Shown: piece by piece, positions 8,281 to 17,148 of the stretch
Layout of the letters: every line of letters starts with the position of its first letter
How positions within the stretch are numbered: the stretch's first letter is position 1
Source of the DNA: Weissella paramesenteroides ATCC 33313
GTDB taxonomy: Bacteria > Bacillota > Bacilli > Lactobacillales > Lactobacillaceae
Length of the DNA: 64,000 nt
Assembly (NCBI RefSeq): GCF_000160575.1
Contig: NZ_GG697130.1
Coordinates: forward strand, 107,076 to 171,075
Direction of reading: 5' to 3'
Made by a program: the position numbers and the translations under genes
Notes under the pieces: model-generated
What the model was told of the DNA's origin: nothing
The model's database searches: none
The model's input: the letters and a program-made list of their open reading frames with translations, nothing else

Positions 8281-9975
8281 CTACTCAACAGATAATAGAA
8301 TTGGATATAATGGTTGACCACCATCATGAATTTCAAACTCTAATTCATCATCTAGTGCTTCACCAGCAGTCTGTAGTGTCTCAGCAGCAGAAAGTGATGA
8401 ATCTTCACCATAATAAATCGTCACTAATTCTGAATCTTCGTCAATCATTTTCGCTAACAATTCTGAAGCTGCCTGGTCAATATTTGCATCAGGAACGGCG
8501 ACAACAATTTCACCATTTAGTAAGCCAATGGCATCTCCAGCTTGAATGGCCAATCCATTAATTGTTGTATCACGAACAGAAGTTGTCACAGATCCAGACT
8601 TAACTTCAGCAATCATCGCAGACATCGCAGCCTCGTTCTCATCAAGTGACTTCAGTTGATCATATCCTAGAACAAGTGCTGTTAACCCCTGTTGAATTGT
8701 TTTTGTCTTCACAACTTTAACAGGTACATCAGCAAGTGAAACAGCTTGTTCAGCAGCCATGAAAATATTGCCATCATTCGGCAAAATAATTGCAGCAGCG
8801 GCATGACTATCCTTAATTGCTTGCAATAAATCTTGCGTTGATGGTGCCTGCTTACTATCGATGATTACCGTTGCGCCTGCTGAAGCAAAAATTTCCTGTA
8901 TGCCTTTACCCGCAGCAGTTGTAATGACCGCCAAATCTGGACCAGCTTCATTTTCTTCATCAACCGCATGAGCCTTTTGTTCAGCTGCAACACTAGCAGC
9001 CTCAGCCTGTTGGTCACGCATATTATCTACTTTAACTTTACGCAGTGATCCAAAATGCGTACCCCAATTAATGACGTCACCTGGATCTTCTGTATGCACG
9101 TGCACTTTAACAACATCGTCATCGTTAATCACAAGTAATGAATCACCCAAACCAGCTAAGTGATTATAAAAAGTATCATAATCAAACTTTTGATCATAGG
9201 TTGTTCCCTTAGCAATATCGACCATGATTTCAGTACAGTAACCATACTCGATATCTTCGGGGTTTAATTCACCCTGGACACCTGCATTGTGCAATGAAAG
9301 CACCATTGCATCAAGATTAGCATTATCCAATTCGGTTTTCACTTCTTGGCCAGACAAAACTGCATAGAATGCACTTAAAACGATTACTAATCCTTGACCA
9401 CCAGAATCAACAACACCTACTTCTTTTAATACCGGCAACAAATCTGGTGTTGATGCAAGTGCCTTTTCAGCTGCATCGAGTGCATCAGCCATCACTTGGG
9501 TTGCATCATCAGTTTTCTTTGCTGTACGATTTGCAGCTGCAGCAGACTCACGGATAACCGTCAAAATAGTTCCTTCTGTTGGCTTCATAACTGCCTTATA
9601 TGCTGTCTCAGCTCCACCCATCAAGGCATCTGCTAAATCACGCGCTGATAATGTTTCTTTGTCGGCAATTTTTGCAGCAAAGCCACGGAATATTTGTGAC
9701 AAAATAACTCCTGAATTACCGCGAGCTCCCATTAATAAGCCTTTTGCGGTTGCTTGAGCTAACTTACCAAGATGTGTATCATCTTCATTCCGTTCATACT
9801 CTGCCCCACTTGCCATTGACAAGGTCATATTTGTTCCAGTATCTCCATCCGGAACAGGAAAGACATTTAATTTATTTATTTTTTCTGCATTGTTTTTTAA
9901 CGCATCCGCTGCTGCGTTAATCATTTTACCAAACTCAACATTGGTAATTGTCGTTACAACTTCCACAGTATTCAA
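8281..9975 (-). CDS. fakA: Fatty acid kinase catalytic subunit FakA (DAK domain protein, YloV type)
   Basis: FakA phosphorylates exogenous fatty acids bound to a FakB carrier, giving acyl-phosphate for PlsX and PlsY. The N-terminal DhaL-like nucleotide domain (about 1-200) contains NVFPVPDGDTGTNM near residue 40, with the Asp residues that bind magnesium, and GARGNSGVILSQ. The middle part has VHVHTEDPG, and the C-terminal half is the DegV-like domain of the family. The 564-residue length is usual. It starts 16 bases after the Asp23-family gene, and the two are commonly paired in Firmicutes. The location near plsX and acpP fits a role in fatty acid incorporation. Confidence 0.92.
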   Translation of the reverse strand: MNTVEVVTTITNVEFGKMINAAADALKNNAEKINKLNVFPVPDGDTGTNMTLSMASGAEYERNEDDTHLGKLAQATAKGLLMGARGNSGVILSQIFRGFAAKIADKETLSARDLADALMGGAETAYKAVMKPTEGTILTVIRESAAAANRTAKKTDDATQVMADALDAAEKALASTPDLLPVLKEVGVVDSGGQGLVIVLSAFYAVLSGQEVKTELDNANLDAMVLSLHNAGVQGELNPEDIEYGYCTEIMVDIAKGTTYDQKFDYDTFYNHLAGLGDSLLVINDDDVVKVHVHTEDPGDVINWGTHFGSLRKVKVDNMRDQQAEAASVAAEQKAHAVDEENEAGPDLAVITTAAGKGIQEIFASAGATVIIDSKQAPSTQDLLQAIKDSHAAAAIILPNDGNIFMAAEQAVSLADVPVKVVKTKTIQQGLTALVLGYDQLKSLDENEAAMSAMIAEVKSGSVTTSVRDTTINGLAIQAGDAIGLLNGEIVVAVPDANIDQAASELLAKMIDEDSELVTIYYGEDSSLSAAETLQTAGEALDDELEFEIHDGGQPLYPILLSVE

Positions 9976-9990
9976 CTCCTTATAACCAGG

Positions 9991-10353
9991 CTAATCCCCT
10001 AGCATACGTACGCCTTGAACCGTTACATTTACCTCGCTAGCAACAATGCCTAACATAACGTTCAAATCATTTTTAACACGTGCTTGTACACTCTTAGAAA
10101 TTTCGGAAATTTTCATGCCATACCCAACAATAATATGAACATCTACCGTGACACCACCATCTTGTTGGCGAACAACAACACCCTTTGAGAAGTTATCACC
10201 GTTCAATATCTGATTCACACCATCACGCAACGGATTTTGGCTTGCCATACCGACAACACCATAGTTATCAGTAGTTGCACCACCTACAATCGTTGCGATG
10301 ACGTCGTTTTCAATTTCAATTGCACCTTGTGCTGTTTGGATCTTTACTGCCAT
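9991..10353 (-). CDS. Asp23/Gls24 family envelope stress protein (YloU type)
   Basis: Small protein of the Asp23/Gls24 family, linked in other Gram-positives to cell envelope stress and alkaline shock. The molecular activity is not established. The sequence shows the family pattern: a short N-terminus, VIATIVGGATTDNYGVVGM, VDVHIIVGYGMKI and a C-terminal VNVTVQGVRM. I choose the ATG at 10353 because GGAGG lies 8 bases upstream; this gives 120 residues. It directly precedes fakA (16-base gap) and follows the rpmB terminator, so a promoter should lie in the 93-bp gap. That gap contains a TGGTAAAAT extended -10 candidate. Confidence 0.92.
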   Translation of the reverse strand: MAVKIQTAQGAIEIENDVIATIVGGATTDNYGVVGMASQNPLRDGVNQILNGDNFSKGVVVRQQDGGVTVDVHIIVGYGMKISEISKSVQARVKNDLNVMLGIVASEVNVTVQGVRMLGD

Positions 10354-10446
10354 TAGAATGACCTCCATATAAAGCTAATACTATTTTACCACAAGCAAGG
10401 CATTAGTATTGGCTGGTAATTACTGCAATCATTTTTATGTCATATA

Positions 10447-10475
10447 AAAGAAAAAAGCTACCAAACGGCAGCTTT
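10447..10475 (-). terminator. Intrinsic terminator after rpmB
   Basis: The minus strand reads AAAGCTGCC, a GTTT loop and GGTAGCTTT, followed by TTTCTTTT. It starts 5 bases after the rpmB stop codon. Confidence 0.88.
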
Positions 10476-10480
10476 ATATC

Positions 10481-10681
10481 TTATACACGCTCAATTGAGC
10501 CGTTCTTCAAACCAGCCTTCAAAGTACGAGCTGATAGGTACACCTTCTTAGGTGCTGAACCGTTAATCTTAACCGTCACTTTTTGCAAGTTTGGCTTCCA
10601 GCTACGACTACTTGAGTTAAGGGCGTGTGAACGTTGTTTACCAAAACGAGTACGCTTTCCATTGACTGCATCAACTGCCAT
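10481..10681 (-). CDS. rpmB: Ribosomal protein bL28
   Basis: Component of the 50S subunit near the E site. The 66-residue basic protein contains the family pattern [16 protein letters not shown] and [14 protein letters not shown]. There are no cysteines, so this is the zinc-independent form. Start at 10681 is fixed by GGAGGG 7 bases upstream; an in-frame ATG upstream would overlap it. The gene is monocistronic: a consensus-like promoter lies at 10739-10767 and a strong terminator follows. Confidence 0.97.
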   Translation of the reverse strand: MAVDAVNGKRTRFGKQRSHALNSSSRSWKPNLQKVTVKINGSAPKKVYLSARTLKAGLKNGSIERV

Positions 10682-10738
10682 ATGTTTACCCTCCAATCTT
10701 AAGCTCTTTTAAATTCAGTGCTTTTATTTACTTGAATA

Positions 10739-10767
10739 ATAATACCAAACCCTTACGCAATAAGCAA
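10739..10767 (-). promoter_or_regulatory. Candidate promoter of rpmB
   Basis: On the minus strand, TTGCTT (-35), a 17-base spacer and TATTAT (-10) lie about 57 bases before the rpmB start. Confidence 0.65.
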
Positions 10768-10775
10768 GGGTTTTC

Positions 10776-10797
10776 TGTAAAGTATTTTTACTTTACA
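10776..10797. repeat. Perfect inverted repeat next to the thiN stop codon
   Basis: TGTAAAGTA-TTTT-TACTTTACA is a perfect 9-4-9 hairpin ending 6 bases before the thiN stop. On the transcribed strand it is followed by GAAAACC, not a U-tract, so it is a poor intrinsic terminator. It could stabilise the 3' end of the operon mRNA or serve as a protein site just upstream of the rpmB promoter. Confidence 0.6.
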
Positions 10798-10803
10798 CAT
10801 TTT

Positions 10804-11472
10804 TTACTGATCAGCAGTTTGCCCGATTAAATCACGACTTTGGATAACTGCGACAATGCCACTCTTAAATGAGAAATGATTAACTTCACCCAAAAATTCA
10901 TTTGAAGAAAATGAGAACGGATTTCCAGACCAATCATCTAAACGATATTTTTCATCCAATAACGAAAGGCCGCTTACTGGAATCAGTGGCATGAATCCCA
11001 AATACTTCATTGTGGGTTCTTTTATAATGGTATGCTCACCCGGCAAGAAGAAATCAATACGGTTATTGCGATCAATAATCGCTACTTTCTCAACAATTGA
11101 TGTAAAACGCGGTTGAGTAAAAATCCAAATATTAGATAACAATTGATCAATTCGGCCACCTGTGGCGCCATAGATTTCAATTTTATCCGGATGGTAATTT
11201 TTCTCAACTAAACTTAATAACAATTCAGTATCTGTATCATCTTTTTCTGGTTTTACACTAACAATTTTGGGTAATTGACCAACGATTTCTTGTCGTTCTT
11301 CAAATGTGACTGAATCAAAATCACCAACTGTCAAAACCGGAACTTGACCTAAATGTAACAAGCGCAGTGAACCTCGGTCTGCGGCTGCCCACGGTCCATC
11401 AAGTAACCCATTTTTTAAATCATCTGGCCATTCTGACATTGGCCCACCAACTAACAAACGCATTCGATTCAT
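10804..11472 (-). CDS. thiN: Thiamine pyrophosphokinase
   Basis: Transfers pyrophosphate from ATP to thiamine to give thiamine diphosphate, the cofactor of phosphoketolase and pyruvate enzymes. Family features are AADRGSLRLL, TVGDFDSV, the acidic KDDTDTELLL and IYGATGGRIDQ. At 222 residues it is full length. Its ATG overlaps the rpe stop (TAATG), so it is translationally coupled to rpe. That order is standard in lactic acid bacteria. Confidence 0.95.
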   Translation of the reverse strand: MNRMRLLVGGPMSEWPDDLKNGLLDGPWAAADRGSLRLLHLGQVPVLTVGDFDSVTFEERQEIVGQLPKIVSVKPEKDDTDTELLLSLVEKNYHPDKIEIYGATGGRIDQLLSNIWIFTQPRFTSIVEKVAIIDRNNRIDFFLPGEHTIIKEPTMKYLGFMPLIPVSGLSLLDEKYRLDDWSGNPFSFSSNEFLGEVNHFSFKSGIVAVIQSRDLIGQTADQ

Positions 11473-12131
11473 TAGTCAGCCGTGACTTCCTTCAACTTCG
11501 CAATTTTTGCTGCAGGGTCTACCTTATCGAAAACATAAGAACCTGCTACAGCAACAGTTGCACCAGCATCATAGGCCATTTTAGTTGTTTGATCATTCGC
11601 ACCGCCATCAATTTCTATATCGAAAGTATAGCCTTTTTCCCGCTTCAATTTATCCAAAATGGCAATTTTTTCAATCATTTCAGGTAGGAATTGTTGACCA
11701 CCAAATCCTGGATTAACCGTCATAACTAGTACTTGGTCAACCATATATAGAACTGGTTCAATAACAGAAACCGCTGTACCAGGATTAATGACCACTTCCG
11801 CTTTAATACCGTGTGCCTTAATTTGTTGTAATGCACGATGAATATGATTTGTTGCCTCATAATGTACACCAATAATGTCCGCACCTGCAGCTGCAAATTC
11901 ATCAATGTAGCGTTCAGGATCCACAGCCATCAAATGAACATCAAGTGTCATCTTACTTACTTTACGCAGTGCCTTTACCCAGTTTGGTCCGTAAGCAATT
12001 GCCGGAACAAACGAACCGTCCATCACATCAATGTGTAATAGCTCCGCACCCGCATTCTCAACAACTGACACATCACGTGCCAAATTCAAATAATCTGCAG
12101 CTAAAATAGATGGTGCAACCTTAATTGTCAT
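11472..12131 (-). CDS. rpe: Ribulose-phosphate 3-epimerase
   Basis: Interconverts ribulose 5-phosphate and xylulose 5-phosphate. In heterofermentative bacteria this feeds the phosphoketolase route. The TIM-barrel motifs are present: APSILAADYLNL at the start, HIDVMDGSFVP, DVHLMAVDPE, MTVNPGFGGQQF and EIDGGAN. The 219-residue length is typical. It lies between rsgA (26-base gap) and thiN (1-base overlap). Confidence 0.97.
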   Translation of the reverse strand: MTIKVAPSILAADYLNLARDVSVVENAGAELLHIDVMDGSFVPAIAYGPNWVKALRKVSKMTLDVHLMAVDPERYIDEFAAAGADIIGVHYEATNHIHRALQQIKAHGIKAEVVINPGTAVSVIEPVLYMVDQVLVMTVNPGFGGQQFLPEMIEKIAILDKLKREKGYTFDIEIDGGANDQTTKMAYDAGATVAVAGSYVFDKVDPAAKIAKLKEVTAD

Positions 12132-12157
12132 AATTTTTACCCTCTTTAAAAATACTC

Positions 12158-13072
12158 TTAATGTTTTTTATCATGTTTATTATAAACTGGGCGTCGACCA
12201 GCAATCAAATCATAAAATAATTTATAGTTTTCATACCTAGACGTCATAATATTTCCCTCAGCCACGGCCTCTTTAACGGCACAGCCAGGTTCGTTTAAAT
12301 GAACACATCCCCTAAAACGACACCCATCTGAAAATTGATTAAAATCTCGAAAGTACTGACCTAATTCTCGTGCAGACATATCAAAGACTTCAAACGCTGA
12401 AAAACCTGGTGTATCAGCAACGAATCCGCCATATAAATTAATTAAGGCAACTTGCCGAGTTGTATGGCGTCCTCGACTCAATGCTTGAGATACTTCACCT
12501 GTTGCTAACTGTAGGTCAGGAGAAATATGGTTCAACAATGTACTTTTACCTGCTCCTGTTTGACCCATTAAGACGGTCAATTTATTTGCTAATAGCAGCT
12601 TAACTTGGGTCAGGCTTTCTTCATCAAATGCCTTCTCTGGTAGTACGACTTGATAACCAATCCGGCGATATCCCTCAGCAATTGTTTGAAAATCATGTTT
12701 TTCTTCAGCAGTCAATAAATCCGTTTTAGTAAAATAAATAACTGGTTCAATATGCTTTTCTTCCAGTGCAACTAGTTGTCGATCCAGTAAATTACTCGAC
12801 CAATCCGGCATCTTAACTGCTGTAACAATAATCACTTGATCAACATTCGCAACAGGTGGACGAACAATACTGTTTGTCCGTTCATCAATAGCAAGTATAT
12901 AGCCTTCTTTAGATGTTTCAGCACTAAAGGTCACCCAGTCACCCACAAGTGGTTTTAGATCTTTTTTGCGAAAATTACCTCGAGCACGTGTGCGAAAAAC
13001 TTCTCCGTCTGCTGTTAGGACATCATAAAACCCTGCTAATGCTAACTGAATTTGTCCATGATATTCTGTCAT
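12158..13072 (-). CDS. rsgA: Ribosome small subunit-dependent GTPase A
   Basis: Checkpoint GTPase that acts in late 30S maturation. The circularly permuted arrangement is clear: an N-terminal OB fold (about 1-70), then TKTD (G4), then P-loop GQTGAGKST near residue 170, then DTPGFS (G3). A zinc finger CRFRGCVHLNEPGC follows. The length of 304 residues is normal. AGGAG is 5 bases before the ATG, and the gene follows stkP by 21 bases. Confidence 0.97.
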   Translation of the reverse strand: MTEYHGQIQLALAGFYDVLTADGEVFRTRARGNFRKKDLKPLVGDWVTFSAETSKEGYILAIDERTNSIVRPPVANVDQVIIVTAVKMPDWSSNLLDRQLVALEEKHIEPVIYFTKTDLLTAEEKHDFQTIAEGYRRIGYQVVLPEKAFDEESLTQVKLLLANKLTVLMGQTGAGKSTLLNHISPDLQLATGEVSQALSRGRHTTRQVALINLYGGFVADTPGFSAFEVFDMSARELGQYFRDFNQFSDGCRFRGCVHLNEPGCAVKEAVAEGNIMTSRYENYKLFYDLIAGRRPVYNKHDKKH

Positions 13073-13093
13073 CTAAACTCCTATCCAATTTAA

Positions 13094-15007
13094 CTAATCT
13101 GACTGTGATGATGAACTAGATGATTGTGTACTTTCTGATGCTGGTTGACTTGTTGAATCCGATTCAGTGTCATCTGATGCACTACTTGATGAACTACTTT
13201 GTGAAGAGCTACTTTCACGACTTTCACTAGTACTGCTACTGCTTGATGATCTTGATGTTTTACTTGATGAATGAGCTGCTTCATTTGGCCCATTAGATAT
13301 AGTGACAAGCAAAACATCATTTTTAGTCAGTTTACTGCCGGGAGTCATTGATTGAGAAACAACATATCCTGCTGGCACGCTATCTGAGTAAACACTATTA
13401 AAATTAACAGCCACACCATTGGTTTGCGCCCACGCACTAACAGTACCTTGTGATTTACCTGTAAAATTAGGCACGTTATAGCTCTTCGGACCAGTTGATA
13501 CCTTAAATTTCACCTTAGTCTTACTTGGAACGACGCTATCCTCTGCATCCACATTCTGCGATACAATATAACCTTTTGGTACCGTATCACTTGCCACATC
13601 TTTTTTAGTTACTTCAAAACCCTTATTCTCTAATTTATTACTTACCGTACTATATTTTTCATTAACATAATCACCAAAACGTACTTTGGCTGGCCCTTTA
13701 GATACAACTAAATCAATAACTGAATCCGCTGCGACAGTTTTATCAACTTTTGGATTTGTTTGAATAACTTTGCCACGTTCAATATCATTTGAATGTTTCG
13801 TTGTAATATTACCAAGCTTTAAGCCATCTTCTTGCAAAGTCTTTTCAGCATTTGCCTGGGTCATGCCACGCACATCGGAAACATGAACATTATCTGGTTG
13901 CATCGCACCATAGATACCAAATCCACCAATTATGAAAACTAGAACTAATAATGCTATCCATAGATAACGTCGACGTTTTTTCTTCTTTTTAGATTTAAGT
14001 GCTAATTTCTGTGAGTTCCCTGCAGAAGAGTCTGCATGTGTTTCTTTTAAAAGAGGTTCCGACTTCGTGGTCTCTGTTGGCCGTTGACTAGCAACCTCTT
14101 TAATCTGTGCCAATGGAATAACTTTCGTCTCAGTATTATCTCCATCAACATCATTTGGATCATGCCATTCCGGCTCATTGATTCGATTCGGTGATAATAC
14201 TGTTGATAGATCATCTGACATCGCTTGTGCTGACGCATATCTACTCATCGGATTTTTGGCTGTCGCTTTAAAAATAACATTTTCTAAAGGCTGTGGTATA
14301 CGTGGATCAACATCTCTGACAGATGGCATTGGATTTTGAGCGTGTTTAACCGCTATAGCAACAGCCGTTTCCCCATCAAATGGCACATGACCCGTTATCA
14401 TTTCATACAACATGATTCCTAATGAATAGATATCACTGCGATTTGATGCAGCTTCACCACGAACTTGTTCAGGAGCCATGTAATGAACAGAACCAATCGC
14501 CGTATTTGTCTGCGTCATGCCAAAAGACGTTTGCGCCCTAGCAATACCAAAGTCGGAGATTTTTGCTTCCCCTTCATTACTAATTAAAATATTCTGTGGC
14601 TTTAAATCTCGATGAATTATTCCTGCTTGATGGGCCACCGCAATCCCTGCCAGAATGTCTTGCATAATATCAACAATTCGACTAACCGGAATTGGCCAAT
14701 TTTCGGCAATATACCGTTTTAGATCCATACCGGCAACAAATTCCGTTACCAAATACTGTGAACCACCTTCTTCACCATAGTCATAAACTTGAATGATATT
14801 CGGGTGTAAAATTGCTGACGTTGCAGCAATTTCATTATTAAATCGCCGACGAACGTCCTCGTCATCTCGCATATCTAAACGCATTAGTTTTAATGATACG
14901 TCTCGATCTAAAATAATATCATGTGCACGATATACATTAGCCATACCACCTTCACCAAGCGGTTCTACAATGCGATATCGTTCACCAATCAATTGATTTA
15001 TTCGCAT
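13094..15007 (-). CDS. stkP: PASTA-domain serine/threonine protein kinase (StkP/PrkC family)
   Basis: Membrane kinase that senses muropeptides or lipid II and phosphorylates division and wall-synthesis proteins. Residues 1-270 are the kinase domain with GEGGMANVY, catalytic HRDLKPQN and SDFGIA. A basic juxtamembrane stretch precedes one transmembrane helix (about 347-370). Three extracellular PASTA repeats follow (about 374-575). The last 60 residues are a Ser-rich low-complexity tail. The start codon directly follows the stp stop (TAA-ATG), giving tight coupling with the cognate phosphatase. Gene symbol follows the streptococcal name; prkC is equally valid. Confidence 0.95.
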   Translation of the reverse strand: MRINQLIGERYRIVEPLGEGGMANVYRAHDIILDRDVSLKLMRLDMRDDEDVRRRFNNEIAATSAILHPNIIQVYDYGEEGGSQYLVTEFVAGMDLKRYIAENWPIPVSRIVDIMQDILAGIAVAHQAGIIHRDLKPQNILISNEGEAKISDFGIARAQTSFGMTQTNTAIGSVHYMAPEQVRGEAASNRSDIYSLGIMLYEMITGHVPFDGETAVAIAVKHAQNPMPSVRDVDPRIPQPLENVIFKATAKNPMSRYASAQAMSDDLSTVLSPNRINEPEWHDPNDVDGDNTETKVIPLAQIKEVASQRPTETTKSEPLLKETHADSSAGNSQKLALKSKKKKKRRRYLWIALLVLVFIIGGFGIYGAMQPDNVHVSDVRGMTQANAEKTLQEDGLKLGNITTKHSNDIERGKVIQTNPKVDKTVAADSVIDLVVSKGPAKVRFGDYVNEKYSTVSNKLENKGFEVTKKDVASDTVPKGYIVSQNVDAEDSVVPSKTKVKFKVSTGPKSYNVPNFTGKSQGTVSAWAQTNGVAVNFNSVYSDSVPAGYVVSQSMTPGSKLTKNDVLLVTISNGPNEAAHSSSKTSRSSSSSSTSESRESSSSQSSSSSSASDDTESDSTSQPASESTQSSSSSSQSD

Positions 15008-15748
15008 TTAGTAGTCCTCGCTTTCCTGGTGACCAATTAGAACTGTCACATTGTCTGATCCGCCCGCATCATTTGTACTTGTAATTAACTGTGTCACAGC
15101 GTCCGCAATATCATTAGCTGCCAAAACGGTTTGTAAGATGGTCTTGTCACTAACATGTTTTGGCATACCATCCGTTGTCATCAAGACATAATCATCCGGA
15201 TATAAATTAATTGCAAATAAATCTGGTTTTGAATCATCTGTAACCCCTAATTGTCGTGTAATTAAATGGCGACCAGGATGAGTTACGGCTTCATCCTCAG
15301 TAATGGCTCCTTCTTGTAGAAGTTCATTTGCTAAATTATGATCGGTTGTTAGTTGCCTAATTTGGCGTTGGCGAATAACATACGCCCGTGAATCACCAAT
15401 ATTAGCAATGACTAATTGATGAGCCAAAATGACTGCAATGACCAAAGTAGTTGCCATACCGTTCAGTGTTCGATATCGTTGCGCCGTCTTAACAATGGTG
15501 TCATTTTCGTTATTAATTTGATCAATCAACCATTTTTTAGCAGTATCAATTGTCGCAATTGCCGACTTTTCCCACTGATTTCCAATATGGGACACTGCCA
15601 TTGTGGCTGCAACGTCACCACCATTTTGTCCACCAACCCCGTCAGCGACGATTGCTAGTTGTGCACCAGATTGATTAATAAAAACACTAACATAATCTTG
15701 ATTTTCGGCACGCATACGACCAGTGTCAGATGCATATGCTATTTTCAT
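15008..15748 (-). CDS. stp: PP2C-type serine/threonine phosphatase, partner of the PASTA kinase
   Basis: Manganese-dependent phosphatase that reverses phosphorylation by the adjacent kinase. PP2C motifs are in order: RAENQDYV near residue 14, VADGVGGQNGGD near 36, NIGDSRAY, TTDGMPKHV and SDNVTVLIG near the end. The aspartates that bind metal (D36 region, TDGM and SDN) are all present. The 246-residue length is normal. The order rsmB-stp-stkP-rsgA-rpe is conserved across Firmicutes. Confidence 0.96.
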   Translation of the reverse strand: MKIAYASDTGRMRAENQDYVSVFINQSGAQLAIVADGVGGQNGGDVAATMAVSHIGNQWEKSAIATIDTAKKWLIDQINNENDTIVKTAQRYRTLNGMATTLVIAVILAHQLVIANIGDSRAYVIRQRQIRQLTTDHNLANELLQEGAITEDEAVTHPGRHLITRQLGVTDDSKPDLFAINLYPDDYVLMTTDGMPKHVSDKTILQTVLAANDIADAVTQLITSTNDAGGSDNVTVLIGHQESEDY

Positions 15749-15777
15749 ATTTCATCATCCCTTCATCACTACAACCC

Positions 15778-17148
15778 TTACTGCTTAACTAATGTTGCTA
15801 TAAAGAAACCATCTGACCCAAAATCGTCCGGATAGACATGTAACATGCCTTGCGTATCTAAAACATCTAGGTTATTGACTGTCTTAGTCGGAACTAATTT
15901 AAAATCATTGTGGGCTGCTAAAAACTCATTGATAACATCTTCATTTTCAGTTGACAAAATGGTACATGTTCCATATACCAGACGCCCACCCTTTTTCAAT
16001 TTGTTAGCAACTGCATCTAAGATTGAAAGTTGAATTTTCTGCAATTGGTAACTATCTTTTAATGATTTTTCATATCGAATCTCTGGCTTACGTCGCAAAA
16101 GCCCAAATCCAGAACATGGTGCATCTACCAAAATACGATCAAATGTTTCATCCTTAAATTTCTCATCAACTTTTCGAGCATCTAAAACTTGCGTTTCGAT
16201 ACGATCAGCAACTTGTAAACGCGTAGCATTTTCTTTAATCAATTTTGCTTTGTGATCATGAATATCCAAAGCAACGACATGTCCACCCTGTGTCTTTTCA
16301 AGATAAGTTGCAATCTGTGTCGTTTTTCCACCTGGCGCAGCCGCTGCGTCTAATACCTTATCTCCTGGATGCACGTCTAAGCTTGGCACCATTAACATTG
16401 CTGACTCATCTTGAAGTGTTAATAACCCATCATGAAAAGCTTGCGAACCTGCGACATGACCGCCAGAAACCAATAATGCATCTGGTGTAACTTCAGAAGG
16501 CGTAACCTGATAACCATCATTCTCTAACAACTTAATGAGGTCTGTCGGTGAAATTAGTTCGCGGTTTACACGCACCGACTGACTTGGTGCTGCGTTAATC
16601 GTTGATGCAATCGAAACTGTTTTTGGCCAACCGAGTTGACCATTTAGCGTTTCAATTAGCCACAACGGTAATGAAGTTTTAATTGATAACCGCTTTGTTT
16701 CATCTTTAATATCTTCAAAATCAGGAAGGCCTTGTCTTTGAATTGCATGTAGTACACCCGTGACAAACTTTCGAGTACCATCATGACCACGACGTTTCGC
16801 AATATTAATTGCTTCATCAAAAATTGCATGATCTGGAATTTTATCTAAATATTGCATTTGAAATATTGAAATATAAAGTAACTCACGAACCCAAGATTCT
16901 AGCTTCTGTGGTTGCTTAATGAATGGTATCAACCAGTATTCTAAGGTTAATCGATGTTGAATCACACCATAGACCATCGTCGTCATCAAATGAACGTTCT
17001 TCTCTGATAAATCAGCTTGCTTAATCATACTGTCTAACTGCAAGTTAGAATATGCCCCATTTTGAACTTTTTCTAAAACACGAACAGACAAAGCACGAGG
17101 GTTAGTTAATTCCCAATTCGCAATTTTTTGATTATTTTTCTTAGTCAT
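15778..17148 (-). CDS. rsmB: 16S rRNA (cytosine-967-C5)-methyltransferase RsmB
   Basis: Methylates C967 of 16S rRNA. An N-terminal NusB-like domain (about 1-150) precedes a class I methyltransferase domain with DAAAAPGGKTTQ for SAM binding. The two conserved cysteines are in DAPCSGFG and YGTCT. I choose the ATG at 17148 (MTKKNNQK), which overlaps the fmt stop codon by 8 bases. This gives 456 residues, near the usual length. An upstream in-frame start would lie inside fmt. The ribosome binding site is poorly placed (AGGGAG, 15 bases away), so translation may depend on coupling with fmt. Confidence 0.94.
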   Translation of the reverse strand: MTKKNNQKIANWELTNPRALSVRVLEKVQNGAYSNLQLDSMIKQADLSEKNVHLMTTMVYGVIQHRLTLEYWLIPFIKQPQKLESWVRELLYISIFQMQYLDKIPDHAIFDEAINIAKRRGHDGTRKFVTGVLHAIQRQGLPDFEDIKDETKRLSIKTSLPLWLIETLNGQLGWPKTVSIASTINAAPSQSVRVNRELISPTDLIKLLENDGYQVTPSEVTPDALLVSGGHVAGSQAFHDGLLTLQDESAMLMVPSLDVHPGDKVLDAAAAPGGKTTQIATYLEKTQGGHVVALDIHDHKAKLIKENATRLQVADRIETQVLDARKVDEKFKDETFDRILVDAPCSGFGLLRRKPEIRYEKSLKDSYQLQKIQLSILDAVANKLKKGGRLVYGTCTILSTENEDVINEFLAAHNDFKLVPTKTVNNLDVLDTQGMLHVYPDDFGSDGFFIATLVKQ

